Assembly: GCF_017316125.1 (NCBI RefSeq)
Contig: NZ_JAFLWA010000019.1
Location: forward strand, 1 to 64,000
Origin: Enterococcus sp. DIV0660C
GTDB taxonomy: Bacteria > Bacillota > Bacilli > Lactobacillales > Enterococcaceae
DNA length: 64,000 bases
Reading direction: 5' to 3'
Position numbers and translations under genes: made by a program
In this document: positions 19,084 through 28,517 of the stretch, piece by piece
Layout: every line of letters begins with the position of its first letter
Numbering within the stretch: the stretch's first letter is position 1
Notes under the pieces: generated by a model
The model's database searches: none
Seen by the model: only the letters and a program-made list of their open reading frames with translations
Told to the model about the DNA's origin: nothing

Positions 19084-20472
19084 ATGAATAAAAATGGGGA
19101 GTGGAGCGCCGCTCGCAGAATATTTATTATTTTGATGGATGTTATTGTTTATAACGTTGCAATTTATTTAAGCTTTTTATTGAAGTTTCAAGGAGAAATA
19201 CCGATGCGTAACTTTGAAACCTTTGAAAATTCAGCAATTTTTATTTCGATCATCTTTATCGTTCTTAATATTTTATTAGGAGCCTATGTCTTTTATAATC
19301 GAATGATCAGTGACATTATTTTTGTGACAGTTATTGGTCAAGTATTGATGACTTTTGGGATTATGATTGTCACTTTTGCTGGACGCTGGTTTGCTTTTCC
19401 ACGTCTAGTCATCTTACTTTCTTTTATAATCGGAACCATTTTAATCAGTATGTATCGTATTTTTATTTATAAGCTTTATCTAAAATTCAGCAATGATAAA
19501 AAGGTGATCATTGTTGGTTTAGAAAAAGATGTTGCACCAGCTATCCAAAATTTTCAATCAAAGAAAAATAATAAACATAAAGTCGAAGCAGTTATTGTAG
19601 ATCATTTCTATGAACATGCGAAACAACTGATTGATGAAATTGATATTGTGTACTTGGCTTCCGAAATTGATGAACAAGAAAAAATTAAAATCTACCAATT
19701 AGTGACAAAAAAAGAGAAAAAATTATTTTTAAATACAACATTTGAAAATTTGATCATGATCAATCCAAATATCATGAATTTTGAGGATGAAAGCATTATT
19801 GAATCGTCTGGTTTTAGAATCCCTTCAGAAGATGAACTTTTCAAACGATTATTTGATATTGTTGTTTCACTGGTTTTATTGATTTTAGCGTCACCATTTA
19901 TGTTATTAACAGCGATTTTGGTAAAAGTGACTTCACCAGGTCCTGTTATCTATAAACAAGTACGTATCACAAAAAATCAAAAAGAATTTTCAATTTATAA
20001 GTTCCGCTCAATGAGTGTGACTGCTGAATCCAAATCGGGTCCAGTCCTTGCTAAAAGCAATGATGCACGTGTAACTCCAGTTGGTAAATTCATTCGTGCC
20101 GTAAGATTTGATGAGTTACCACAAATCTTTAATGTTTTAAAAGGAGATATGTCAATTGTGGGACCACGCCCAGAACGACCATTCTTTGTTGATCAATTTA
20201 ATGAAGAAAATCCTTATTATTATTTACGTCATAATGTTCGCGCTGGTATCACTGGTTATGCGCAGGTCTATGGTAAGTATGTTTCTGACTACAATAGTAA
20301 GTTACGATTTGATTTGTTATATATCAAAAAGTACTCATTATTGTTGGATTTGAAAATCTTATTACAAACAATTAAAATCTTATTCGATAAAATGTCTTCT
20401 CAAGGTGTGGATGAAGAAGCTGTTTGTTCTTTAGCAGAACTGCATTTTCCAGAAGATAAGATTTATGGATAA
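19084..20472 (+). CDS. epaR: Polyprenyl-phosphate sugar-phosphate transferase (EpaR/WbaP-like)
   Basis: This 462-residue protein has about four N-terminal membrane segments, a middle nucleotide-binding-like region (KKVIIVGLEKDV) and a C-terminal bacterial sugar transferase domain. Diagnostic motifs are KRLFDIVVSLVLL, SPGPVIYKQVR, YKFRSM, RFDELPQIFNVLKGDMSIVGPRPE and RAGITGYAQVYG. It transfers a hexose-1-phosphate from a nucleotide sugar to undecaprenyl phosphate. It is a second initiator besides EpaA, so it probably starts the decoration built by the genes that follow. In E. faecalis and E. faecium, epaR mutations affect daptomycin and phage susceptibility. Confidence 0.93.
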   Translation: MNKNGEWSAARRIFIILMDVIVYNVAIYLSFLLKFQGEIPMRNFETFENSAIFISIIFIVLNILLGAYVFYNRMISDIIFVTVIGQVLMTFGIMIVTFAGRWFAFPRLVILLSFIIGTILISMYRIFIYKLYLKFSNDKKVIIVGLEKDVAPAIQNFQSKKNNKHKVEAVIVDHFYEHAKQLIDEIDIVYLASEIDEQEKIKIYQLVTKKEKKLFLNTTFENLIMINPNIMNFEDESIIESSGFRIPSEDELFKRLFDIVVSLVLLILASPFMLLTAILVKVTSPGPVIYKQVRITKNQKEFSIYKFRSMSVTAESKSGPVLAKSNDARVTPVGKFIRAVRFDELPQIFNVLKGDMSIVGPRPERPFFVDQFNEENPYYYLRHNVRAGITGYAQVYGKYVSDYNSKLRFDLLYIKKYSLLLDLKILLQTIKILFDKMSSQGVDEEAVCSLAELHFPEDKIYG

Positions 20473-20493
20473 AAGGTGAAAGGTGTAGGAAAG

Positions 20494-21534
20494 ATGAAGA
20501 CTCCTAAGTTTAGTATTATCATACCTGTTTATAATGCTGAAAAAACCATTTCTCATACCATTTCTTTATTGATGGAACTGGAATTTAACGATTATGAAGT
20601 GATTATTGTTAACGATGGATCAACAGACGCTACTGAACAAGTGATTAGCGAGCTAGTTCAAGGCAATGATTATTTTCATTTTATTACGACTGAAAATCAA
20701 GGTCCTGGAGCTGCTCGCAATGAAGGCCTTGTATATGCTCGCGGAGAATATGTTCTATTTTTTGATGCAGATGATACACCTAAAAAAGATGTACTAAAAA
20801 ACTATGAACAAATACTTTCTACTCATCCAGCAACTGATTTGATTATCAGCTCATTTGTTTTTCGAACACTGAATGGAACTGAAATTATTTCTGAAAAAGA
20901 ATACCTAGTTTCTGATTTTGTTTATCAAGATAATCAATGCTTTTTAAATGATATGTATGAATTGATGAGTAAGCAGTTGATGTATGTCGTTTGGAACAAA
21001 TGTTATAAACGAGAGATACTAGAACAACATCAAATTCGTTTTAAAAATTATAGTAGTTGTGAAGATCGGATATTTAATTTGGATTATTATCAATATTGTC
21101 AACAAGTGGTTATGAATTCTTCGCTTGTATATACGTATGATTTTGAAGGTGGTAAGGGAATCACTAATCAGTATAAAGAAAATAAATTCGCAACATTCAA
21201 AGAATTTTATGAATTAACTAATTTTATTACCAAGAATCAAGATAAATCTGGAATGGCTGCTTTGTTGCTAAAAGGTGCAACATCGGTCATCTTCTCGATT
21301 TATGAAACTGAAACCTTAACAAAAAAGGAAAAGAAACAAGAAGCAGTTGAAATCTTGCATGATCCAGTGATCATTGAAGCGAAAGCAATTGCTTTGACAG
21401 ATTCCACAGCAAAAAAGGTTACTAAATTTTTATATAATATGCCAATAACGCTTTTTTTATTGACTATAAAAATAGGTGCCTTTGTTGAAGTAAAACTACC
21501 TGGGTTGATGTCATTTTTGAAGAGGGTCTATTAA
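20494..21534 (+). CDS. Family 2 glycosyltransferase
   Basis: This 346-residue protein starts FSIIIPVYNAEKTI and has NDGSTDAT and FFDADDTPKK as donor and metal sites, so it is a GT-A family 2 enzyme of the type used in variable polysaccharide regions. The C-terminal 120 residues are helical and unassigned, with a hydrophobic stretch near the end. I use the ATG at 20494, preceded by AAAGGTG; a GTG at 20476 is in frame. It lies close behind epaR and before a terminator, so it may add the second sugar to the EpaR product. Confidence 0.85.
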   Translation: MKTPKFSIIIPVYNAEKTISHTISLLMELEFNDYEVIIVNDGSTDATEQVISELVQGNDYFHFITTENQGPGAARNEGLVYARGEYVLFFDADDTPKKDVLKNYEQILSTHPATDLIISSFVFRTLNGTEIISEKEYLVSDFVYQDNQCFLNDMYELMSKQLMYVVWNKCYKREILEQHQIRFKNYSSCEDRIFNLDYYQYCQQVVMNSSLVYTYDFEGGKGITNQYKENKFATFKEFYELTNFITKNQDKSGMAALLLKGATSVIFSIYETETLTKKEKKQEAVEILHDPVIIEAKAIALTDSTAKKVTKFLYNMPITLFLLTIKIGAFVEVKLPGLMSFLKRVY

Positions 21535-21540
21535 GAAGTT

Positions 21541-21573
21541 AAAAGATATTTTCTTAAGAAAATATCTTTTTTT
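21541..21573 (+). terminator. Intrinsic terminator after the epaR unit
   Basis: A 30-base perfect palindrome (21541-21570) continues into a seven-T run. It separates epaR and its glycosyltransferase from the variable genes that follow. Confidence 0.85.
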
Positions 21574-21669
21574 ATTGCTTTTAGAATGGTAGTTAGAAGA
21601 GTAATTGAAAAATGACCATCTTTATGAGAAAATGTACAAGATTAATAAAAATATTAACGGGGCGTAAAT

Positions 21670-22521
21670 ATGTATAGTAAGGACCAAAAATTAAAAAAAA
21701 TTCAAAAAGTAAATCTTGAGATGGCACAATATTTTGTTAACTTTTGTAAGAAACACGATTTATTGTGTTATTTTTGTGGAGGAGGAGCAATCGGTGCTAT
21801 ACGACATCAGGGGTTTATTCCTTGGGATGATGATCTTGATTTTTTTATGCCACGAGAAGATTATCAAAAGCTTGGGGAATTGTGGGGAACGGATATACAT
21901 CAGGATAAATACATTCTTTTAAAACCAAGTCGAGATAATAATGATCGTAATTCTTTTACAACAATTAGAAACGTACAAACCACATTTATAAAAACTTACC
22001 AAGCTGATTTGGATATTCCTCATGGAATTCAATTAGATATATTTCCACTTGACGTGGCACCAGATTCAGTAACAGATAGAAAAAAACAAAAAATGTGGGC
22101 ATTGATTTATTCGCTTTATCGTAGTCAACAGGTTCCTAAAAATCATGGAAAAGTTTTAGAGTTGACTGGCAGGGTGTTATTGGGTATTTTTCCTAGAAAA
22201 ATTAAATATACTATTTGGTCATATGCGGAAAAACAAATGACTAAGTATAACCAAAAACCAACTAAAAATATAACAGAGCTATGTGTGGGCCCCAAATATA
22301 TGGGCAATGTTTATCCTGTTAAAGACTTTGCCTCAGCAATTTGGGTCCCTTTTGAAAATACGGAGATGCCTATTCCTGTTGGCTACGATGATTATTTACG
22401 AAAAGCGTTTGGTGATTATTTGAAGTTACCATCAAAGGAAAATCAAATTGCGCATCATGAAGCAATTTTTATAGATCCTGAAAATTCTTATACTAAATAC
22501 AAAGGGATATATTTTAACTAA
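21670..22521 (+). CDS. LicD-family phosphotransferase 1
   Basis: This 283-residue protein is of the LicD family, which transfers phosphocholine or other phospho-alditols from a CDP donor onto a cell-surface glycan. The signature IRHQGFIPWDDDLDFFMPRE carries the conserved GxxPWDDDxD metal site. It starts a run of AT-rich genes after a terminator. The IspD-like cytidylyltransferase 14 bases downstream is a plausible supplier of the CDP-linked donor. No choline uptake or kinase gene (licA, licB) is nearby, so a polyol phosphate is a better guess than choline. Confidence 0.85.
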   Translation: MYSKDQKLKKIQKVNLEMAQYFVNFCKKHDLLCYFCGGGAIGAIRHQGFIPWDDDLDFFMPREDYQKLGELWGTDIHQDKYILLKPSRDNNDRNSFTTIRNVQTTFIKTYQADLDIPHGIQLDIFPLDVAPDSVTDRKKQKMWALIYSLYRSQQVPKNHGKVLELTGRVLLGIFPRKIKYTIWSYAEKQMTKYNQKPTKNITELCVGPKYMGNVYPVKDFASAIWVPFENTEMPIPVGYDDYLRKAFGDYLKLPSKENQIAHHEAIFIDPENSYTKYKGIYFN

Positions 22522-22535
22522 AGGAGAAGAAAAAA

Positions 22536-23237
22536 ATGATTACAGCAATTATTATTGCCGGCGGAGTCGGTAAACGAATGGGACAAGATATCCCGAAACA
22601 ATTTATAAATATTGAAGGTAAGCCAATCATTATTTATACACTTGAATCTTTTCAGAAGCATCCACAAATCAATCGCATTTTAGTAGTTTGTAAATCAGGA
22701 TGGGAAGAAACGATGTGGGCTTATATTAAAGAATTTAATATAAGTAAAGTTCAATGGGTAATAACAGGTGGTTCAAAAGGACAAGAATCAATTAACAATG
22801 GTGTGCAGTTTTTGAAAGATTATTCTGATGAAGATGATACGATCATTATTCACGATGGTATCCGTCCACTGGTTGATGAACTTGTTTTATCTGATGTCAT
22901 TGTGAAATGTAAGGAATATGGAAACGGCGTGACTTCATTACCATACAATGAACAAATTTTTATTAAAAAAACTGAGGACACAACGGTTGAATATGTGGAC
23001 CGTAATACATTACGAAGAGTATCAACTCCACAAGCTTATCAATATGGTAAACTGCTAGCAGCTTATAATCGTGCAGTAGAAGAAAATATTGGAATGTCTG
23101 ATTCCTCATACACAAATACAATGATGGTTGATCTTGGTGAAACATTGTATTTTGCAGCTGGTTCTGATAAAAATATCAAGCTAACAACAACCGATGACTT
23201 GGAGTTATTTAAGGCTTATTTAAAAATGAAGGATTAG
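22536..23237 (+). CDS. IspD/TarI-like cytidylyltransferase
   Basis: This 233-residue protein has the IspD fold motifs: IIIAGGVGKRMGQDIPKQF at the N-terminus (CTP binding), HDGIRPLVD, and the RVSTPQAYQY region. Relatives make CDP-methylerythritol (IspD), CDP-ribitol (TarI) or other CDP-alditols in capsule loci. Context between two LicD genes and before an SDR enzyme points to a CDP-alditol for the glycan rather than isoprenoid synthesis. Enterococci use the mevalonate route, which supports this. The exact alditol cannot be told. AAAGGAG precedes the ATG. Confidence 0.85.
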   Translation: MITAIIIAGGVGKRMGQDIPKQFINIEGKPIIIYTLESFQKHPQINRILVVCKSGWEETMWAYIKEFNISKVQWVITGGSKGQESINNGVQFLKDYSDEDDTIIIHDGIRPLVDELVLSDVIVKCKEYGNGVTSLPYNEQIFIKKTEDTTVEYVDRNTLRRVSTPQAYQYGKLLAAYNRAVEENIGMSDSSYTNTMMVDLGETLYFAAGSDKNIKLTTTDDLELFKAYLKMKD

Positions 23238-23245
23238 GAGAGAGT

Positions 23246-24304
23246 ATGATGACATTAGTTGAACAGCCTATGTATCAAGTTGATTTGGCCAAGGTAGTTG
23301 ACAATTTACCTGAATTGAAAAAACTGGATGGTCAATCAATTTTAATGATTGGCGCTTCTGGAATGATTGGTTCATTTTTAATTGATACTCTGATGTTGGC
23401 AAACCAGCAATTAGGATTGAAAATCAAAATATGTGCAATGGGAAGAAATCGTAAAAAACTTGAGACTCGCTTTTCAATGTATCTGGATTCATCATTTTTT
23501 GAGATTGTGGAAGGTGACGTAACGGAACCTTTACCAGAAGATCTTGTGGTTGATTATATGATTCATGGGGCAAGTAATACGCATCCAAAGGCATATGCAA
23601 CAGATCCAATTGGGACAATCATGACGAATCTGGCTGGAACAGATCAGGTGTTAAAGCATGCAGCAGCAACCAATGTTAAAAGAACACTCTTTTTGTCGAC
23701 GGTTGAAATTTATGGTGAAAATCGTGGAGACGTTGAAAAATTTAATGAAGAATATTGTGGCTATATTGATTGCAATACATTACGCGCTGGCTATCCAGAA
23801 GGGAAACGAGTGAGCGAGTCACTTTGCCAAGCATATATTACAAAATACGACTTAGACATTGTCATTCCACGCTTATGTCGAACATTTGGTCCAACTATGT
23901 TGGCTTCTGACACAAAAGCTTCTTCTCAATTCATTCTAAATGCAGTGAATCATGAAGATATTGTATTAAAAAGTGAAGGAAATCAATATTTTTCATATGT
24001 GTATGTAGCAGATGCGGTTTCTGCAATTTTATATTTACTGTTACATGGTGAAAGTGGCCAAGCTTATAATGTTTCAAGTGAGAAATTTGATTTGTATTTG
24101 AAAGACTTAGCCAAAAAAATAGCAAATATCAGTGGGAAAACGGTTATTTTTGAACTACCAGACGAAGTTGAAAGCAAAGGCTTTTCGAAAGCAAATACAG
24201 CTATTTTGGATAATACGAAAATAAAAAACGTGGGCTGGATGCCCTTATTTGATTTAGAAGAGTCATTGGAACATACCGTTGAAATAATTAAGGGTGAAAA
24301 ATAA
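23246..24304 (+). CDS. Extended SDR nucleotide-sugar or polyol enzyme
   Basis: This 352-residue NAD(P)-dependent extended short-chain dehydrogenase has the Rossmann motif LMIGASGMIGSFL, displaced about 30 residues from the N-terminus. The usual YxxxK is present as YPEGKRVSE. It lies 8 bases after the IspD-like gene. Some pneumococcal capsule loci pair an IspD-like cytidylyltransferase with an SDR enzyme to make CDP-arabinitol or a related alditol. By analogy this enzyme may reduce or epimerise the CDP-linked sugar, but that is inference. A second ATG three bases later is an equal start. Confidence 0.75.
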   Translation: MMTLVEQPMYQVDLAKVVDNLPELKKLDGQSILMIGASGMIGSFLIDTLMLANQQLGLKIKICAMGRNRKKLETRFSMYLDSSFFEIVEGDVTEPLPEDLVVDYMIHGASNTHPKAYATDPIGTIMTNLAGTDQVLKHAAATNVKRTLFLSTVEIYGENRGDVEKFNEEYCGYIDCNTLRAGYPEGKRVSESLCQAYITKYDLDIVIPRLCRTFGPTMLASDTKASSQFILNAVNHEDIVLKSEGNQYFSYVYVADAVSAILYLLLHGESGQAYNVSSEKFDLYLKDLAKKIANISGKTVIFELPDEVESKGFSKANTAILDNTKIKNVGWMPLFDLEESLEHTVEIIKGEK

Positions 24305-25282
24305 ATGTGTGAAATTAGTATTATTATGACGATATTTAATGCAGAAAAATATCTAGAAAGGGCTATTTCATCAGTGTTAATGCAAACATTTAAAGACTTT
24401 GAATTAATTCTGATAAATGATGGCTCAACTGACAGATCTGGCGAAATTTGCACAGCATACGCCGCAAAGGATTCTAGAATAAAGGCTATCCATCAAAAAA
24501 ATATGGGGGTTAGCTCAGCGAGAAATGCTGGTATAGAAAATGCACAAGGCGAGTATATAGGATTTGTGGATAGTGATGACTATATTGAGGATGATATGTA
24601 TGAGTTGCTACACTATAATTTAAAAAAAGAAGATGCGGATATTTCAATATGTGGTATTTATGATGTTTACGAAGGAAAAAAACCACAAGCAAAACCAGAA
24701 GGATATTATGTTTTAACCAGAGACGAAGCTGTAAAAATGATACTGGAAGCTAAGATTATTTCTGTTCATCCAATTAATAAGTTGTACAAAAGAAAACTAT
24801 TTGAAAATGTCACATATCCCGAGGGAAAGATAACTGAGGATGGTGCAGTTATGTTTTTGTTATTAGAAAATGTTACAAAAGTGGTTGCGGATATGAAGCC
24901 AAAATATTATTATTACCATCGATCGAACAGTATTACAACGTCACCTTACTCTGAGAAAGACCTAGATACGATTGAAGCTTGGGTAGAAAATGAAAAATAT
25001 ATAAATAAGAATTATCCAAGCTATTCTTCAATTGCACATACAAGGGTCTGCTGGGCATATTTTGTTGTATTAGATAAAATAATGGCAAGTGGAAAAGAAG
25101 TTCCTAAATCAGTGCAAAATGAAATTAGTTGTTTTTTGAAAAATAACTTTTTATTTATTCTGAAAAATGAATACTTTACTAAAGCAAGAAAAATATCGAT
25201 GATTGCTTTAATGATTCACCCTAATGTTTATCGCTATTTATCTTTATTAGAATCAAGAGTAAAAAAAACAAAAAATGATTAA
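24305..25282 (+). CDS. Family 2 glycosyltransferase
   Basis: This 325-residue GT-A enzyme starts SIIMTIFNAEKYLERAI. It has NDGSTDRSGEIC and the metal site FVDSDDYIEDD, then MKPKYYYYHRSNSITT, which is common to family 2 capsule enzymes that act on terminal sugars. The start codon abuts the stop of the SDR gene. AGA and ATA codons are frequent and A+T is high. Donor and acceptor are unknown. Confidence 0.85.
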   Translation: MCEISIIMTIFNAEKYLERAISSVLMQTFKDFELILINDGSTDRSGEICTAYAAKDSRIKAIHQKNMGVSSARNAGIENAQGEYIGFVDSDDYIEDDMYELLHYNLKKEDADISICGIYDVYEGKKPQAKPEGYYVLTRDEAVKMILEAKIISVHPINKLYKRKLFENVTYPEGKITEDGAVMFLLLENVTKVVADMKPKYYYYHRSNSITTSPYSEKDLDTIEAWVENEKYINKNYPSYSSIAHTRVCWAYFVVLDKIMASGKEVPKSVQNEISCFLKNNFLFILKNEYFTKARKISMIALMIHPNVYRYLSLLESRVKKTKND

Positions 25283-25303
25283 AGATACGGAGTCAGAGTA
25301 AAA

Positions 25304-26701
25304 ATGATATTGAATAATGTTAATAAAGTGCTTGATAAAGTAGAAATACCTTTTATTTTGTTCTGGGAGTTTATGCTGATTATTAGAATGGTCAGTTTGT
25401 ATAGCGTAATACCCTCCGTTTTTGATAGCCTAATTTTTGGAATAATAGCTATTGTTGGTGGTTGCCTATTAGCTAGAAATGGAATTTTATGGATTTTAAA
25501 AAAGAAAAAATTAGATTTATTACTGATAATTTTTACATTGGCAATGATTATTTCATCTTTAGTAAGTAGAACTGGTTTATTGTCTAATATAAAAATAATT
25601 TTTTGGCAGATGCTATTTTTCTTTGTCGTATATGAGATGAGTAACAAGAAAAATACTAAGTTATTTGAGTGGTTTGAAAAATTATTAGTTGGTCTGTGGT
25701 TCTTGTTAGTTACAATTTCATTGGGAATGTTCTTGGTGAAATTTAGTTATACGATGCCACTGGATAAATTGTATTATGGTGTTCGTCTAGGATTTGTTGA
25801 AAATCGATTGTATGGTGTATTTGTGGATCCAAACTATGCTGCCACAATCTCAATGATTAGTTTGTTATTCTCAATTCATTTATATTTCCAAACAAATAAT
25901 AAAATATTTAAATCTTTCTTGATTATTAGCTCATTATTCCAATACTTTTTTATTGTTTTATCAGGATCAAGAACTGCACAAATCGAATTATTCACTGTAA
26001 TAGTGATTAGTGGTTTCTTTTTGACCTTTTACTTTAGAAAAAGTAATTCACTATTAAAAAGGACGATTCATTCTACAATTATGGCGTTTGTTTTATTCTT
26101 AATTAGCATGTTTTTATTTGTCGGTACACAAAAAACATCTGTCATATTAATCAATTCAATAGATCAACACACAATAATTAAAAAACACTCAAAGACTGAA
26201 AAAGCACTCAGCTTACAAAGAAAAGATGTTGGGGAAGATGCAGATATTTCAAACAGTAGATTTAAGTTGTGGAATAGTGCATTTGAAATATTTGAAAGTA
26301 AGAAATTGCTAGGAACATCACCCAAAAATATGTTTAGCTATGCAAAGGAAAATTTGCCTCAGACTTGGATTGCCCAGAAAGAACAGACACCACATAACTT
26401 TTTCTTTTATCTTTTAGCTACTACTGGTTTGTTGGGGACAATACCATTCACTTTATTTTTAGTGATAAAAATTGTTCAAACATTAATTAATTTGTGGAAG
26501 ATGAAAATTAAACACTATACCAGATATCTTTACTGGACGAATATTGCATTAGTTGTGTTAATTTCAGCATGTTTAATCACAGATATAGTTTTGGTTAATA
26601 AATTAGGTGCAATGGTCTTTTTCTTATATTTAGGAAGGCTAACTTACAATAATCTGGAAAATCAAGAAATGAGTGAATCTGTAAATGAAAAAATTAACTA
26701 A
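25304..26701 (+). CDS. Wzy/O-antigen ligase-like membrane protein
   Basis: This 465-residue polytopic protein has about eleven membrane segments. A central VDPNYAATISMISLLFS and a large external loop with SNSRFKLWNSAFEIFESKK and TPHNFFFYLLATTG match the Wzy_C/O-antigen ligase superfamily, where the ARG and HN-bearing loops act on lipid-linked glycans. It may polymerise the decoration unit or ligate it to the rhamnan. A second protein of this superfamily (epaQ-like) is in the backbone, so one of each role is plausible. It overlaps the next LicD gene by 17 bases. Confidence 0.8.
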   Translation: MILNNVNKVLDKVEIPFILFWEFMLIIRMVSLYSVIPSVFDSLIFGIIAIVGGCLLARNGILWILKKKKLDLLLIIFTLAMIISSLVSRTGLLSNIKIIFWQMLFFFVVYEMSNKKNTKLFEWFEKLLVGLWFLLVTISLGMFLVKFSYTMPLDKLYYGVRLGFVENRLYGVFVDPNYAATISMISLLFSIHLYFQTNNKIFKSFLIISSLFQYFFIVLSGSRTAQIELFTVIVISGFFLTFYFRKSNSLLKRTIHSTIMAFVLFLISMFLFVGTQKTSVILINSIDQHTIIKKHSKTEKALSLQRKDVGEDADISNSRFKLWNSAFEIFESKKLLGTSPKNMFSYAKENLPQTWIAQKEQTPHNFFFYLLATTGLLGTIPFTLFLVIKIVQTLINLWKMKIKHYTRYLYWTNIALVVLISACLITDIVLVNKLGAMVFFLYLGRLTYNNLENQEMSESVNEKIN

Positions 26702-27512
26702 TAAAGATATCCAGGACATAAGTGTAGATATACTAGTTTACATTGATGAACTATGCAGAAAAAATAACATTGAGTATTCAATTTTTTACGGAAGTTTAAT
26801 TGGGGTTGAACGACATAAAGGATATATTCCCTGGGATGATGATTTAGATATTGTACTAACCAGACCCAATTATGAAAAATTATTGACATTATTAAGAAAA
26901 CAAGAAAAATATATTTTGTTAAGCCCAGAAGATACGAAGAACTACCGATACGCATTTGCTAAATTAGTAGACAGAAATACAAAGGCCATTAGTAAACAAT
27001 ATTACAATAGTGAAGATGAACAATTAGGCGTATATGTAGATATTTTTCCTATTGATGGGTTTCCAACAGATTTGGAAGAACGTAAAGAATTTGGTGATTT
27101 GTGTGAACTTTATCGAGCAAATATGGTTTTTTCTTTGAACAATTCTTATGCTATCTCAAGGTCTTGGATAAAGGCGAAAATGAAAAGAGTTTTATATTAT
27201 CCCAAATATCGTAAACTTTTAAAACAAGGTGACTTTGATTATTGGCAAAAGAAATATGAAGAATTGGTAATTAAATATCCAATTAAAGATGCAGAGTACT
27301 GTGGATATATGGAATTTATCAATATCTATTGGGGTGTATTTCCAACATCTTGGTTTAAAGAATATGAGGACGTTGAATTTGAAGGACACACTTTTAGAGC
27401 AATCAAAGAAAGAGATAAGTTTTTAAGACTTAGATATGACGACTATATGATGCTTCCACCTGAGGAAGAAAGAGTGACACATCATCCATATGACTTCTAC
27501 TTTAGAGATTAA
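26685..27512 (+). CDS. LicD-family phosphotransferase 2
   Basis: This 275-residue LicD-family protein has GVERHKGYIPWDDDLDIVL as the metal-binding signature, with VYVDIFPIDGFPTD and a late RYDDYMMLPPEEERVTHH, which matches the C-terminal LicD pattern. It differs widely from the LicD protein at 21670, so it is not a recent duplicate. It overlaps the O-antigen-ligase-like gene and is translationally coupled. Two LicD proteins would allow two phospho-substituted positions, or one chain extension and one side branch. Confidence 0.85.
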   Translation: MKKLTNKDIQDISVDILVYIDELCRKNNIEYSIFYGSLIGVERHKGYIPWDDDLDIVLTRPNYEKLLTLLRKQEKYILLSPEDTKNYRYAFAKLVDRNTKAISKQYYNSEDEQLGVYVDIFPIDGFPTDLEERKEFGDLCELYRANMVFSLNNSYAISRSWIKAKMKRVLYYPKYRKLLKQGDFDYWQKKYEELVIKYPIKDAEYCGYMEFINIYWGVFPTSWFKEYEDVEFEGHTFRAIKERDKFLRLRYDDYMMLPPEEERVTHHPYDFYFRD

Positions 27513-27539
27513 GAAATGTGAAAAAGAGGTTCTATTTAT

Positions 27540-28517
27540 ATGCAGAATAATTTGACTACTGCTGTGGTTATGGCAACTTATAATGGTGAAAAGTATATAG
27601 TTGAACAGTTAGACTCATTGAAAAATCAGGAGCGAAAAATTGATGAAGTAATTATCTTTGACGATCGCTCTTCTGACAATACAGCAACTATCATTGAAGA
27701 CTATATAAATAAAAATAATTTAGTAAATTGGCATCTTAAAGTTAACACTGTGAATAAAGGATGGAGAGAAAACTTCATGAGTCTCCTCTCTGAAGCTAGT
27801 AGTGATATTATTTTTACAAGTGACCAGGATGATATCTGGTTACCTAATAAAATAAAAGCTATGACAGATGAATTTGAAAAAAATGCCGATATTTCTGTGT
27901 TGGTTTCTGATTATGATGAACTGATTGAGAATACTGGAAGTTCAGCAAAGTTAAGAAAAATTGAGACAGTTGAAGGAACTAACAGAGTTAAGTTTATCAA
28001 AGAAAATGTGCTCTTGAAAAGGCCAGGATGTGTATTTGGAATTCGTAAGACTTTTGTTCCAGTAGTACAAGATTATTATAAACTAGCAGAAAAATCGGCT
28101 CATGATGTCGCAATGTGGGCTGCTGGTCTGCTTTACGATGAGTTATATTATTTACCTTTGCCAACAATTATGTTTAGACGTCATGCGAATAGCTCGTTTC
28201 AGAAAGAAGTTTCCAGTGCTAAACAACAGACTGGAATATACGATGCAAGAATAAATACGTTAAAAAGATTTAATGTTCGGATTGATTCTGCATTAAATTT
28301 TATGCGACAAAATGAAGAGATAAAACAGGTTGAATCAAAAGAAAAAATTTATCGCGAGATGGAAGCTGCCAATGAGTTTAGAATTAATATTTTAAGCAGC
28401 AAAAAGATCAATAAAATCATTATTAATACGTTTAATTATCCGGGCATCTTTAACTACTTTGCAGATTTATATCATGTCTTTAAAGTAAAAAATTTAAGGA
28501 GTAAAGCCAGTGAATGA
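27540..28517 (+). CDS. Family 2 glycosyltransferase, rhamnosyltransferase-like
   Basis: This 325-residue GT-A enzyme starts TTAVVMATYNGEKYIVEQL and has FDDRSSDNTA and SDQDDIWLPNK. It shares the SVCMATxNGE-type opening and the DQDDxW metal site with EpaD, so it belongs to the same rhamnosyltransferase-like group. An AGAGG precedes the ATG. It overlaps the flippase gene by 8 bases. Confidence 0.85.
   Translation: MQNNLTTAVVMATYNGEKYIVEQLDSLKNQERKIDEVIIFDDRSSDNTATIIEDYINKNNLVNWHLKVNTVNKGWRENFMSLLSEASSDIIFTSDQDDIWLPNKIKAMTDEFEKNADISVLVSDYDELIENTGSSAKLRKIETVEGTNRVKFIKENVLLKRPGCVFGIRKTFVPVVQDYYKLAEKSAHDVAMWAAGLLYDELYYLPLPTIMFRRHANSSFQKEVSSAKQQTGIYDARINTLKRFNVRIDSALNFMRQNEEIKQVESKEKIYREMEAANEFRINILSSKKINKIIINTFNYPGIFNYFADLYHVFKVKNLRSKASE

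Noticed and set aside
21541-21570. A perfect 30-base palindrome as an insertion sequence end or recombination site
   Set aside because: It is followed by a T run and lies directly after a stop codon, so a terminator explains it.
24064-24453. A 129-residue minus-strand frame across the SDR and glycosyltransferase genes
   Set aside because: It lies wholly over two well-supported coding genes and has no ribosome-binding site or recognisable domain.
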